Source: Silicimonas sp. (GTDB taxonomy: Bacteria; Pseudomonadota; Alphaproteobacteria; Rhodobacterales; Rhodobacteraceae). Taken from it: 64,000 bases of DNA. The notes beneath the pieces were generated by a model. It was not told the origin of the DNA. It was given only the letters and a program-made list of their open reading frames with translations, and searched no databases. Made by a program: the position numbers and the translations under genes. The stretch spans positions 22,487-86,486 of the forward strand of contig JAJEAC010000106.1 of assembly GCA_022824315.1 (NCBI GenBank). The letters run 5' to 3'. Shown in pieces: positions 26,223 to 35,135 of this stretch (within the stretch, counting starts at the first letter, position 1; each line of letters starts with the position of its first letter).

Positions 26223-27169
26223 CCCTGCATTGCCTCCCACATTTGCAGGTCACGCTCGGCAGTCCAGATCCGCGGCGTGTCGATGTCGCGCGCCTCGTCA
26301 AAGGCGCGAGAGACGTTGAAAGGAAGACAATGTTCGTAGATCGCGTAATCGCTGAATTTCGGATCGCATTCCGAGCGCACCGCATCCCAGGCGTCCTTCA
26401 GCGAACCGCCCCCGAGGGCAATCTTGGCGGCTGGACCATAGGTGGACCGCACAAAGTCCTTGGTCAGGTCGAGTGCCGAATTCACCATCTCCCTGCCGAT
26501 CAGGGCATCCCCCCGACCTGGCGCGATAGAATCCAGATCGAAGGACCGGATGGCTTCGAGCGTACCCGGCCAGTCGTGGAAGTGTCCGTCGCCGCAATAG
26601 CAGGCCGAGCGGTATTCGACGATGTCGCCGGTGAACATGACGTTTTGGTCCGGCACGTAGATCACGATGTCTCCGGCGGTATGTGCACGACCGACTTGCA
26701 TGATGTCCACGCGCCTGCTGCCGAGATAGACCGACATTCGCCCGTGGAAGGTTGTCGTGGGCCAAGTGAGGCCAGGAATGCTCTCATGCCCCTCGAACAG
26801 CCGGGGAAATCGCTGGAATTCGCTGTCCCAGTCCTCCTGCCCGCGCTCGGCGACCATGGCGCGGGCCTTCTCGGACATGATGACCTGTCCGGCATCGTAG
26901 GCCGACGCCCCCAGCACGCGAACCGCGTGGTAATGGGTCAGCACGAGGTGCGTGATCGGCTTGTCGGTGACTTCCCTCACCTTCTCGATCACCTTTCCGG
27001 CCAGCCGTGGCGTCGCCTGCGCCTCGACGACCATCACCGCATCGTCGCCGATGATCACACCGGAATTCGGATCCCCTTCCGCCGTGAAGGCGAACAGGCC
27101 CTTCCCGATCTCGTCAAAGGTGATTTTCTTCTCGCCCAGGTCGCCCTGGCTCGCGAAGGCCTTGGCCAT
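26219..27169 (-). CDS. MBL-fold metallo-hydrolase-like protein with altered metal motif
   Basis: 316 residues from an ATG with the ribosome site AAGGAG. The metallo-beta-lactamase fold is clear: GVIIGDDAVMVVEAQATP, then HLVLTHYHAVRVLGASAY, GRAHTAGDIVIYVPDQNV and MFTGDIVEY. The canonical HxHxDH metal motif reads HYHAVR, so the Asp and third His are missing. The later GxAHTxGD and GD acids remain. Single-metal or other chemistry is therefore likely. It sits between fahA and the DinB gene in the homogentisate operon, and similar proteins occur in that place in related bacteria (recalled). Substrate unknown. Confidence 0.85.
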   Translation of the reverse strand: MAKAFASQGDLGEKKITFDEIGKGLFAFTAEGDPNSGVIIGDDAVMVVEAQATPRLAGKVIEKVREVTDKPITHLVLTHYHAVRVLGASAYDAGQVIMSEKARAMVAERGQEDWDSEFQRFPRLFEGHESIPGLTWPTTTFHGRMSVYLGSRRVDIMQVGRAHTAGDIVIYVPDQNVMFTGDIVEYRSACYCGDGHFHDWPGTLEAIRSFDLDSIAPGRGDALIGREMVNSALDLTKDFVRSTYGPAAKIALGGGSLKDAWDAVRSECDPKFSDYAIYEHCLPFNVSRAFDEARDIDTPRIWTAERDLQMWEAMQG

Positions 27170-27189
27170 GGTGTTCTCCTTACCGCGTT

Positions 27190-28431
27190 TCAAGCAAAGG
27201 GGTTTTCGAGGGCCGGCAGCACCCTGCCGCTGCAGTCGCCGAATCCGATTCGGTATCCGTCGCCTTGGGCAACTCCCCTGAGCGCCAGCAGGTCGCCATC
27301 CTCGATGAAGCTGCGCGTGCCTCCCTGGGCAAGCTCCAGAGGCTCCTTGCCACCCCACGAGAGTTCAAGCAGCGAGCCACGGTTCCCGCGCTCCGGCCCG
27401 GAAATCGTGCCGGTCCCGATAAGATCGCCCACGCGCATCGGACAGCCGGACGTCGCGTGGTGGGCGAGCTGCTGCGCCGACGAATAGTAGAGTTCGCGCG
27501 AATTCGTTCGCACGATGGTCTCCTCGGCGCCGCCATCGGGCTCGAGCGTCACCTCCAGCTCGATGTCGTGGAGCATCGGCCCCGCATCCCTCAGGTGCGG
27601 CAGGAGCTCCTTTTCGCGCAGGGGCGGGTCGCAACGAAACGGCTCCAGCGCCGCTTTCGTCACGACCCAGGGGCTGATCGTCGTGGCGGTCGCCTTGGCC
27701 TGGAATGGGCCAAGCGGTTGGTATTCCCAGGCCTGGATGTCCCGTGCGGACCAGTCGTTGAGAAGGACATAGCCGAAGATGTTCGCGTCCGCCTCGGCCA
27801 CGCCAAGCGGGCCGTCAGACGCTTGCCCGACAACGGCACCCATCTCCAGCTCGATGTCGAAGCGCCTGGACGGCGCAAACCGGGGCGCTTCGTCCGCCGG
27901 TCCTTTCAACTGGCCCCAAGGCCTGCGAACATCAGTTCCGGAGACCACGACCGAGGACGCCCGGCCGTTGTAGCCGATGGGCATGTGCAGCCAGTTTGGC
28001 GGCAGGGCGTTTTCCGGGCCCCGGAACATGGTCCCGACATTGGCGGCGTGGTGCCGACCGGCGTAGAAATCCGTGAATTCGCTGACGACGAACGGCAGCA
28101 GCATGGTCACTCCGGATTGCGGGTGAACGGCACCGGCGACTCGATCCCGCTCCTCGGCGCCCTCTGCAAGTATCCTCGTCAGCACGTCGCGAACCCGCTC
28201 CCAGTTCCCCGGGCCTTCGGCCATGAACTCGTTGAGAGCGCCGTTTCGAAATCCCGCGGCAGGCACAATCCCTTGCTCTTCCAGAGCGGCAAGATCGAGG
28301 ACCATGTCGCCCAAGGCGGCGCCGGCACGCGGACCCTTCCCGTCGTCAAACACCCCGTAGGGCAGATTGTTCAGCGGAAACCACCCGTCGGGGTCGTTCG
28401 CGCTCTCCACCCAACTCTTCAATAAAGCCAA
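27190..28431 (-). CDS. fahA: Fumarylacetoacetase
   Basis: 413 residues, close to the usual length. FYAGRHHAANVGTMFRG holds the catalytic His region, FDIELEMGAVVG gives two Glu metal ligands, and LLNDWSARDIQAWEYQPLG gives the Asp ligand and the catalytic loop. It hydrolyses fumarylacetoacetate to fumarate and acetoacetate, the last step of homogentisate breakdown. The start is a TTG at 28431: the sequence before it is GAAGGAGTGCGGTC, a good ribosome site, and the protein begins (M)ALLKSWVESANDPDGWFPLN as expected. Second gene of the operon after hmgA. Confidence 0.95.
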   Translation of the reverse strand: MALLKSWVESANDPDGWFPLNNLPYGVFDDGKGPRAGAALGDMVLDLAALEEQGIVPAAGFRNGALNEFMAEGPGNWERVRDVLTRILAEGAEERDRVAGAVHPQSGVTMLLPFVVSEFTDFYAGRHHAANVGTMFRGPENALPPNWLHMPIGYNGRASSVVVSGTDVRRPWGQLKGPADEAPRFAPSRRFDIELEMGAVVGQASDGPLGVAEADANIFGYVLLNDWSARDIQAWEYQPLGPFQAKATATTISPWVVTKAALEPFRCDPPLREKELLPHLRDAGPMLHDIELEVTLEPDGGAEETIVRTNSRELYYSSAQQLAHHATSGCPMRVGDLIGTGTISGPERGNRGSLLELSWGGKEPLELAQGGTRSFIEDGDLLALRGVAQGDGYRIGFGDCSGRVLPALENPFA

Positions 28432-28524
28432 GACCGCACTCCTTCAAACAGCTTCAGTTTTGCCCCGCCCGGACACGGAGCTTCCCGCCGGAAATTCCAG
28501 TCTGCGACGGGACACCACAATGCC

Positions 28525-29880
28525 TCACTTCCGCCCTGGACTACCGTCGAATTTCTTTTCGAGCGAGGTCCAGCACTCGACATAGTCGTCCTGCAACGGC
28601 GCCTCCCTGGCCGCAAATTCGGTCAGATGCTGCGGGAACCTCGTCTCGAACATGAACGACATGGTGTTTTCAAGCCTGTCAGGGCCGAGATTCGAGTTGG
28701 TCGCCCTGTCGAAGGCGTCCAGGTCGGGTCCATGGGGCAGCATCATGTTGTGGAGAGACATTCCGCCCGGAACGAATCCTTCGGGCTTCGCGTCGTACTG
28801 GCCGTAGATGTTGCCCATGAGCTCCGACATGACGTTCTTGTGGTACCAAGGCGGACGGAACGTGTCCTCGGCGACCATCCAGCGCTCACGGAACAGCACG
28901 AAGTCGATATTGGCGACTCCGTCCACCCCGGACGGCGCCGTCAGCACGGTGAAGATCGACGGATCCGGGTGATCGAAGAGCACTGCCCCCACCGGACAAT
29001 AGGTCTTCATGTCATACTTGCAGGGTGCGTAGTTGCCGTGCCACGCCACGATGTCGAGCGGGCTGTGCCCGATCTCGGTCGCATGAAACTGCCCGCACCA
29101 CTTGATCACGACGCGCGAGGGCGCATCGCGATCCTCGAAAGCCGCGACCGGCGTCTTGAAGTCCCGTGGATTGGCGAGGCAGTTCGCCCCGATCGGCCCG
29201 CGCCCGGGCAGGGCGAACTTCTGCCCGTAGTTTTCGCAGACAAAGCCGCGGGCCGGGCCGTCGAGCACCTCGACCCGGTAGACCAGCCCGCGGGGCAGAA
29301 TCGCGATCTCCTGAGGCTCGACATCGATCACGCCGAGCTCGGTCGCGAAGCGCAAACGGCCACGCTGAGGCACGACCAGAAGCTCACTGTCAGCCGAATA
29401 GAAATACTCGTCCTCCATCGAACATGTCACCAGATAGACATGCGCCGCCATGCCCACCTGCGTGTTCACGTCCCCTGCCGTCGTCATCGTGCGCATTCCG
29501 GTCAGCCAAGTCAGGTCATCTTCGCCCGCCGGCACGGGATCCCAGCGATACTGGCCAAGCGAGGTGACATCCTCGATCACGTTGGGAGCGGTCTTCCAAT
29601 AGGGCAGCACGATCCTGGCGAACCCGGCGACATGACGCACTGAGGGCCGAATTCGGTAACACCATGTCCGCTCGGGTCCCGGCGCCGTGAACGCCGTGCC
29701 GGAGAGCTGCTCGGCATAGAGCCCGTAGTTCACCAGCTGCGGCGAGTTCATGCCCTGGGGCAGCGCGCTTGGCAGCGCTTCGGTTTCGAAGTCGTTGCCG
29801 AAACCCGGCATATAACCAGGCACGGTTCCGGCCGGCGTCTCGGCCTGTCGCAGGTTCAGGGGTGCACGTGCATCATCCAT
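28525..29880 (-). CDS. hmgA: Homogentisate 1,2-dioxygenase
   Basis: 451 residues. [19 protein letters not shown] at the N-terminus is diagnostic. Iron ligands expected from the human enzyme fit [13 protein letters not shown] (His and Glu) and MMLPHGPD (His), and [11 protein letters not shown] carries the catalytic His. It opens the homogentisate ring to maleylacetoacetate. SD GGAAGGAG precedes the ATG at 29880. It is the first gene of a seven-gene operon and faces a divergent MarR regulator across 70 nt. Confidence 0.97.
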   Translation of the reverse strand: MDDARAPLNLRQAETPAGTVPGYMPGFGNDFETEALPSALPQGMNSPQLVNYGLYAEQLSGTAFTAPGPERTWCYRIRPSVRHVAGFARIVLPYWKTAPNVIEDVTSLGQYRWDPVPAGEDDLTWLTGMRTMTTAGDVNTQVGMAAHVYLVTCSMEDEYFYSADSELLVVPQRGRLRFATELGVIDVEPQEIAILPRGLVYRVEVLDGPARGFVCENYGQKFALPGRGPIGANCLANPRDFKTPVAAFEDRDAPSRVVIKWCGQFHATEIGHSPLDIVAWHGNYAPCKYDMKTYCPVGAVLFDHPDPSIFTVLTAPSGVDGVANIDFVLFRERWMVAEDTFRPPWYHKNVMSELMGNIYGQYDAKPEGFVPGGMSLHNMMLPHGPDLDAFDRATNSNLGPDRLENTMSFMFETRFPQHLTEFAAREAPLQDDYVECWTSLEKKFDGSPGRK

Positions 29881-29903
29881 TGCATCGCTCCTTCCATGCC
29901 GTC

Positions 29904-29933
29904 ACAACTATTGGTTGTAAATGTAACTAACAA
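29904..29933. promoter_or_regulatory. Candidate MarR operator between hmgA and its divergent regulator
   Basis: The 70-nt divergent gap is A/T-richer than its surroundings and holds ACAAC-TATTG-GTTGT (29904-29918) overlapping a second imperfect palindrome of TTGGTT and AACTAACAA arms (29911-29933). Imperfect palindromes of this size placed between divergent promoters are typical for MarR proteins. The assignment is inference. Confidence 0.4.
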
Positions 29934-29950
29934 GCCCTAGAAAGAGTCTC

Positions 29951-30406
29951 ATGCGTCGCGATTCCGAATTCAATCCCCTGGATTTCCTGCCGTACCTCCT
30001 CTACCAAGCCGCCGAAGCCCTGAGCCTTGAGTTCCAAAGGCATTACCGAGGGCAGTACGGGATGCTTCGAACCGAGTGGCGGGTGCTGTTTCATCTCGGC
30101 TGCTACGGCGAGATGACGGCAAAGGAAATCTGCGTCCACGCACGTCTCCACAAGACCAAGGTGAGCCGCGCCGTCGCCGCCTTGCAAACGAAGCGCTTTC
30201 TGACCCGACGTGAACTGGAGCGGGATCGCCGCCACGCCCTGCTGCAGTTGACGGCGCAGGGACAAAGGGCCTTCGCCGACCTTTCCCGTGCTGCCCATGC
30301 ATTCGACTCGGAGGTGCGTGCGGCCATGACGCCTGACGAGGCCGAAATCCTGCATCGCTGCCTGATCCGGATTGCCGGGTTCGAGACGGCGCAGCGAACC
30401 GGGTGA
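29951..30406 (+). CDS. MarR-family transcriptional regulator of the homogentisate operon
   Basis: 151 residues with the MarR winged helix: RTEWRVLFHLGCYGEMTAKE, ICVHARLHKTKVSRAVAALQ, then the wing FLTRRELERDRRHALLQLT. It is divergent from hmgA with only 70 nt between, which strongly suggests it controls that operon and itself, probably responding to homogentisate or an aromatic precursor. The ATG at 29951 is the first that gives the usual N-terminal helix. Confidence 0.9.
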   Translation: MRRDSEFNPLDFLPYLLYQAAEALSLEFQRHYRGQYGMLRTEWRVLFHLGCYGEMTAKEICVHARLHKTKVSRAVAALQTKRFLTRRELERDRRHALLQLTAQGQRAFADLSRAAHAFDSEVRAAMTPDEAEILHRCLIRIAGFETAQRTG

Positions 30407-30481
30407 ATCTCTCGATCCTAGGTAGCCGCTGCCCAAATTCGCGAGTTGCCGCGTCGTGTGTCCGGCCACGCAAATTCCAGG

Positions 30482-31801
30482 TCAGGGAGGCTCCGAGAGA
30501 AGAGGCTGAATTGCGTCGTATATGTGCTGCGACGCGCCCCGGTGACTTGCGTGAAACGCTTCAGCCGCTTTCGGCGGCCCCTGCGCAATCGCCGCTCGAA
30601 CCGCATCGGGCAGTTCATGCGGCGCATTGCAGACCGTCAGCATGCCGGCTGCTTCAGCCTCAACTGCCGGGAATTCGATGGTCCCGACGCTCGGCCCGGT
30701 GATCACCGGCTTTCCAAGCGCCAATGGCTCGATGACGTTATGCGCACCGCGCGGGCCAAAGCCGCCGCCCACGATCACTGCGTCGGCAGAGGCGAGGTAG
30801 AATGTCATTTCTCCGAGCGAATCTCCGACCAGGATCCGCGCGCGCCCGGGCTCCGAAAGGGGACTCAGATCGTTGTCGAAGAGCTGGCTGCGCCATGCCA
30901 TCTCAAAACCAGCTGATTGCAGGAATTCGCCCGACTCCCGGAACCGTTCCGGAGCCCGGGGCACCCAAATCACGAACGGTGGCACAGGATCCGAGAAGAG
31001 CTTGGATAGCGCCTGCACGTAGACATCCTCCTCTCCCTCGACGACGCTTGCGATGACGATGACCGTCTTGCCTTGAAGGCTGGCCCCAAATGCCTTGCCG
31101 GCATGGATCTGTGTCTCGGGCGGAACAATGTCGAACCTCGTCTCTCCCGCAATGCGCACGTCAGATGCCCCGAGTGCGCGAAACCGCCCGGCCTGCGTTT
31201 TGGACTTTGCGAATACCGCGGCCAAGCGCGCCACGGGATGACCAAACAGCGACGCCAGACGCCTTGCCTTCGGCCAGCTGCCCGCAGGTATTTGCGCGTT
31301 GACAAGCGCAAGAGGAACACCCGCCTCCCGCGCCGCCTCGATCATCCAGGGCCAGAACTCCATTTCGACTACAAGACCGACGCGTGGCGCATGGGAGACA
31401 AAAAACCGTTGCCAGTAGTCAGGGCGATCAATGGGCAAGAAGCGCACGGCCAATTGGCCAGAGGCGATTTCGTCCGCGAACGTCTGTTCGACCCTGTTCC
31501 GCGCCGCCGGCGTGGCATGTGTCGTCAGGACGCGATACCCGTCCTGCAGCGCCAGCCGCACGAGTGGCTCTGCGGAATTGATCTCGCCAAGGGACACGGC
31601 ATGCAGCCATAGATCGGCCGCGAACGGTGCTCCCTCGCCCCTCCGTTCATCAAGATGAAGGCCGTATCCGGCATCACCCCGGGCTCGCTTTCGGAAGTAC
31701 CGCCACACAACCGGGGTCAGCACCCGGAAAACGCATGCATAAAGGAAAAGAAAGACCCGATAGCGGAGCCCCGCAGGTTCCGACAGACTGAGACCATTCA
31801 T
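30482..31801 (-). CDS. waaA: 3-deoxy-D-manno-octulosonic acid (Kdo) transferase
   Basis: 439 residues. An N-terminal membrane anchor (RVFLFLYACVFRVLTPVVWR is close to this pattern) is followed by the GT30 domain: LWLHAVSLGEINSAEPLV, ATPAARNRVEQTF, LVVEMEFWPWMIEA, and near the C-terminus VIVGGGFGPRGAHNVIEPLA, the CMP-Kdo-binding loop. It adds Kdo to lipid A on the inner face of the inner membrane, which shows the host is Gram-negative with LPS. No lpxK or other LPS gene is adjacent. It converges with the MarR gene across 75 nt without an obvious terminator. Confidence 0.93.
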   Translation of the reverse strand: MNGLSLSEPAGLRYRVFLFLYACVFRVLTPVVWRYFRKRARGDAGYGLHLDERRGEGAPFAADLWLHAVSLGEINSAEPLVRLALQDGYRVLTTHATPAARNRVEQTFADEIASGQLAVRFLPIDRPDYWQRFFVSHAPRVGLVVEMEFWPWMIEAAREAGVPLALVNAQIPAGSWPKARRLASLFGHPVARLAAVFAKSKTQAGRFRALGASDVRIAGETRFDIVPPETQIHAGKAFGASLQGKTVIVIASVVEGEEDVYVQALSKLFSDPVPPFVIWVPRAPERFRESGEFLQSAGFEMAWRSQLFDNDLSPLSEPGRARILVGDSLGEMTFYLASADAVIVGGGFGPRGAHNVIEPLALGKPVITGPSVGTIEFPAVEAEAAGMLTVCNAPHELPDAVRAAIAQGPPKAAEAFHASHRGASQHIYDAIQPLLSEPP

Positions 31802-32244
31802 GACACAATCGCACCCTCGAAAATTGGCCTGCGCGACGGTCTTTCCGTCGTGTGGAAATACGCCAGGGATGAATGGCCTGCAAGGGCGGCGCCGGAAACG
31901 GCTTCAAGGCAAGTCTTCCGCGATGTGGCTGGAGAATTCACTTGGGCTGCTGCATTCCCTTTGTTCGCGGCGCACTTGGCGCATCAGGGGGCTGCCGCGC
32001 ACCACACCTTCGGAAGCCGGCAAAGGCTCTCCCGACCGATGCCAAGTCTCCCGGACATGCGCGTTCCCTGGAAGGACAGCGCCCGAAATCTCCTGAATGT
32101 CAATTGTCAGGCCCGGAGACGATTGGCATTTTGCTCTCGGCGAAGTATGTCGTCCCGACCTGCCCGCCGTCCGCGGGACGCCCGTAGCAGCCCGTTGCCT
32201 TGGCGCACCGGAAACCCGCATTGAATATTGGGAAGTGACCACCT
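31802..32244. other. Divergent intergenic region without recognised gene
   Basis: About 440 nt between the divergent waaA and threonine-dehydratase-like genes. Open frames are short and show no domain. It should contain both promoters, but no clear boxes or palindromes stand out. Confidence 0.5.
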
Positions 32245-33213
32245 GTGTTTTCCGCAAGCGAACTTGAAGCCGCACATCGGATCGTGACACGCTCAGTTTC
32301 CCCCACCGCGCAATACGCTTGGCCGCAACTGGGCGAGCGGGCCGGTGCCGAAGTCTGGGTCAAGCACGAGAACCATACGCCGACCGGATCCTTCAAGGTG
32401 CGCGGCGCATGCACCTTCGTTGACTGGCTTGTTCGCACTCGACCGGAAAGCCCCGGGATCATCACGGCAACCCGCGGCAACCACGGACAGGGCCAGGCGC
32501 GCGCCGCCACGGCTGCCGGGCGTCGCGCGGTGATCTACATGCCGCGTGGCAACTCGGTCGAAAAGAACGCGGCCATGAAGTCCTTCGGCGCCGAACTCGT
32601 GGAATTCGGCCACGATTTCGACGAGGCGAAGGAAGAGGTGCTCCGGGTCGCCGAGGAAGAGGGGCTGACCTTCGTGCCGCCCTTTCACAAGGAACTGGTC
32701 CGTGGTGTCTCGACATATGCCTACGAACTTCTGACTGCCGTTCCCGATCTCGACGCGGTCTACGTGCCGGTCGGCTGCGGCTCCGGAATTTGCGGCTGCA
32801 TCGCCGCCCGCGACGCCCTGGGGCGGGACACTCAGATCGTAGGCGTCGTCAGCGAGCACGCCCAAACCGTCAAGCTCTCGGTCGAAGCCGGACAGCCGGT
32901 GGAAACCAACTCCGCCCGGACATTCGCCGACGGAATGGCGGTTCGTGTTCCGGTCAAGGATGCACTTGCGATCTATGGTGCCGGTGCAGAGCGCATTGTC
33001 ACTGTCAGCGAGGCGCAGATCGCCGAGGCAATTCGCATCTACTACCGCGACATCCACAATCTCGCCGAGGGCGCGGGCGCGGCGTCGCTGGCTGCCTTGC
33101 TCAAGGAAAGGGATCGAATGGCTGGCCGCAAGGTCGCCGTCATCCTGACCGGCGGAAACATCGACACGGACTGGTTTCTGACGATCATGTCGGGAGGCGT
33201 CCCGGTTCCTTAG
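32245..33213 (+). CDS. Threonine/serine dehydratase-like PLP enzyme (fold type II)
   Basis: 322 residues. The PLP Lys is in HTPTGSFKVRGACTF, the substrate loop is TATRGNHGQGQA (a variant of the S-x-GNH-G motif), and the phosphate-binding glycine loop is PVGCGSGICGCIA. There is no C-terminal ACT regulatory domain, so it is a catabolic type like TdcB or the dehydratases of ectoine degradation rather than IlvA. It should deaminate threonine, serine or a hydroxy amino acid to a 2-oxo acid and ammonia. The start is a GTG with only a weak ribosome site. It stands alone. Confidence 0.88.
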   Translation: MFSASELEAAHRIVTRSVSPTAQYAWPQLGERAGAEVWVKHENHTPTGSFKVRGACTFVDWLVRTRPESPGIITATRGNHGQGQARAATAAGRRAVIYMPRGNSVEKNAAMKSFGAELVEFGHDFDEAKEEVLRVAEEEGLTFVPPFHKELVRGVSTYAYELLTAVPDLDAVYVPVGCGSGICGCIAARDALGRDTQIVGVVSEHAQTVKLSVEAGQPVETNSARTFADGMAVRVPVKDALAIYGAGAERIVTVSEAQIAEAIRIYYRDIHNLAEGAGAASLAALLKERDRMAGRKVAVILTGGNIDTDWFLTIMSGGVPVP

Positions 33214-33239
33214 CACGAACGAGTCGCGCATGCCTGTCG

Positions 33240-33790
33240 TCGTCCCCACAGGATGAAAGATCCCGTCCTCCTCCTGACCGACCACCCATTCGACCAATTC
33301 GTCCATCCGCCGCGGCGTGTCGAAGGGCGTTGCAATCTCAAGAAGGTGCCGGTGCTTATGCCCTCTTCGACAAAGGCTTCAACATGATGTGCGAGCGTCT
33401 TGTATGAGCCGCGGTGCCGGTCGTCCTTGTCGGTATGGGCCGGCAGATCGCGGTGGAGTTGGTGAAAATGGCTCTCCGTCAGTGGGATCACGTCGTGGAC
33501 GTTGCAGACCGTTTCCATGACAGCGACGTAGCCGGCGACGTCCTGCCCGTCGCGCGTCGTGAACGAACCGATTCAGACGTTTGCCGGCAGGCTCTCGACC
33601 TCCCCGGCAGCAGAGACGTGCGCCTTTGATGCGGGTCGATGGGCCTATGCTCTTGAAATTGGCGACGCGGCGCAGGCTGGACAGTCATTCTGGCGCGATC
33701 CTGCCGGTCCCCTGCCACGCGCCCTTGACCTCGTCGATCTCTGCGGTCTGCGCCAGCATCTCCGGCGAGATGCGAAGGGTTGACGTGTTA
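33240..33790 (-). pseudogene. Fic-family protein pseudogene (truncated, frameshifted, stop codons)
   Basis: Piecing minus-strand frames together gives a Fic-like N-terminal region: AEIDEVKGAWQGTGRIAPE then a stop, SSLRRVANFKSIGPSTRIKG, another stop after ESLPANV, then TRDGQDVAGYVAVMETV, LTESHFHQLHRDL and HRGSYKTLAHHVEAF. A frameshift follows and the other frame continues HLLEIATPFDTPRRMDELVE and ends at GIFHP. Intact relatives carry here the sequence leading to the catalytic HPFxDGNGR motif, which is absent. So at least two stops, one frameshift and loss of the active site are present. It lies in the gap behind the dehydratase gene. Confidence 0.75.
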
Positions 33791-34181
33791 AGCGTCGTTC
33801 CTTTGATCCATCCGTTCCACCCAATCTTAATGCTGGCAATCCTCCATTTGTTCACCCATGTTCACCCGATCCAGAAGCCGCCGCCATGGATCGCACGCGA
33901 TGCGGATCGTGCATTTCCATCGGCAAAAGATGGCCACTTTGCCCACAATGGCGCAATTGGATGTCACGGGATCCCGACCGAAAGGAAAAATCGTGGAGGT
34001 GCCAATGCACGGCCAACCTGAATTCCCAACGGTTTCCACAGATGGATCGGTTTTGGCCGTCGGATTCAAGCGAAGCGGGTCTGCGGAGATGGCAACCCGG
34101 CGTCGGGGGCCTATGTGCAACCATCGACCAAGCGGCAAGAAACTGAACGGCCGTGCGGCTTTCGCACTGTTGACTGCACAA
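33791..34181. other. Intergenic stretch without recognised gene
   Basis: About 390 nt between the Fic pseudogene and the L25 terminator. Frames on both strands show no known motif. A short repeat TTGTTCACCCATGTTCACCC is visible at about 33848-33867. It may hold more decayed sequence. Confidence 0.4.
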
Positions 34182-34215
34182 CAAAAAATGCGCGGCGCCT
34201 CTGAAAGCGCCGCGC
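34182..34215 (-). terminator. Rho-independent terminator of rplY
   Basis: On the minus strand GCGCGGCGC (34215-34207) pairs with GCGCCGCGC (34198-34190) around an 8-base loop, and six T residues follow (34188-34183). Perfect 9-bp GC stem plus T-run located 24 nt after the L25 stop makes this a clear terminator. Confidence 0.9.
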
Positions 34216-34238
34216 CGAATTCATGAAGGACCGGTCGG

Positions 34239-34907
34239 CTATTCGTCGTCGTCGCCTTCCTCTTCCGCCTCTTCGGCGTCGACCTCTTCGCCTTCGATCT
34301 CTTCGCCTTCCTCTTCTTCGTCGGCAACACCGGCGAGTCCGGACGGCGCGGAAATGTTGGCAATCACGAAATCGCGGTCGATCGTGGGTCTCGCGCCGTC
34401 CGGCAACGTCACGCTGGAAATCGTGACCGTGTCACCAATCTCAAGCCCTTCAACGTTGATCGTGATGCTTTCGGGGATTTCGCCGGCGGTCACGATCAGT
34501 TCGACTTCGGGCCTCACCATCACCAGCAGCCCGCCTTGCTTGATGCCCGGACAGTTGTCCTGGCCCACGGCATCGACGGCGATGAACAGGTTGATCTTGG
34601 ATGTTCGCTCGAGGCGCATGAAATCGACATGGGTCGGAAGGTCACGCACCACGTCGCGCTGCACGCTGCGGCAGATGACACGGACATCGTCCTGGCCATC
34701 AACCTTGAGGTTGAAGAGAGTCGAGAGAAAGCGACCCTCCTTCAACTTCTTGAAGAGCATGTTGTAGGGAATGTTGACAGGAAGCGGGTCGACGCCGCCA
34801 CCGTAGACAATGCCTGGCACGAGGCCCTCTCTGCGAGCCTGACGGGCGGCCCCCTTGCCTGTCCCCGTCCGCGCCAAGGCGTGAAGATCAGGGATCTCGC
34901 CAGCCAT
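34239..34907 (-). CDS. rplY: 50S ribosomal protein L25 / general stress protein Ctc
   Basis: 222 residues, the long Ctc type. [31 protein letters not shown] and [20 protein letters not shown] give the 5S-rRNA-binding domain, followed by the TL5-like C-terminal domain ([20 protein letters not shown]). The protein ends in a strongly acidic tail of about 29 residues ([13 protein letters not shown] and onward). The ATG at 34907 has the ribosome site GGAGAA. In many alphaproteobacteria rplY is followed by pth; here it is followed by a terminator, so pth is elsewhere. Confidence 0.95.
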   Translation of the reverse strand: MAGEIPDLHALARTGTGKGAARQARREGLVPGIVYGGGVDPLPVNIPYNMLFKKLKEGRFLSTLFNLKVDGQDDVRVICRSVQRDVVRDLPTHVDFMRLERTSKINLFIAVDAVGQDNCPGIKQGGLLVMVRPEVELIVTAGEIPESITINVEGLEIGDTVTISSVTLPDGARPTIDRDFVIANISAPSGLAGVADEEEEGEEIEGEEVDAEEAEEEGDDDE

Positions 34908-35135
34908 GGGTATTCTCCGATTTGCAACGCAGGGCAGCCTCCAAGGGTGTCCGCCCCGCAAGAAGCCGCGCATATAGCGAGTAATCGAAATGGTGTGAAG
35001 CGGATTTTGCCGGACAATGCGACACCCGTCGCGATCATCGGCAAGTTCATGGCCATATTTCACCAATGTTTCACCGGAATGTCGCTCAAGGTAGCCGATA
35101 AGTGTCACTCAAGGCTGCCAACCGGAGCGAAGCGA

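Noticed and set aside
33848..33867. Tandem TTCACCCATGTTCACCC as possible start of a CRISPR or iteron array
   Set aside because: Only two short copies and no spacer periodicity.
33827..34363. 178-codon Lys/Arg-rich minus-strand frame
   Set aside because: Its N-terminal third is a shifted reading of the acidic tail of L25; no ribosome site or domain.
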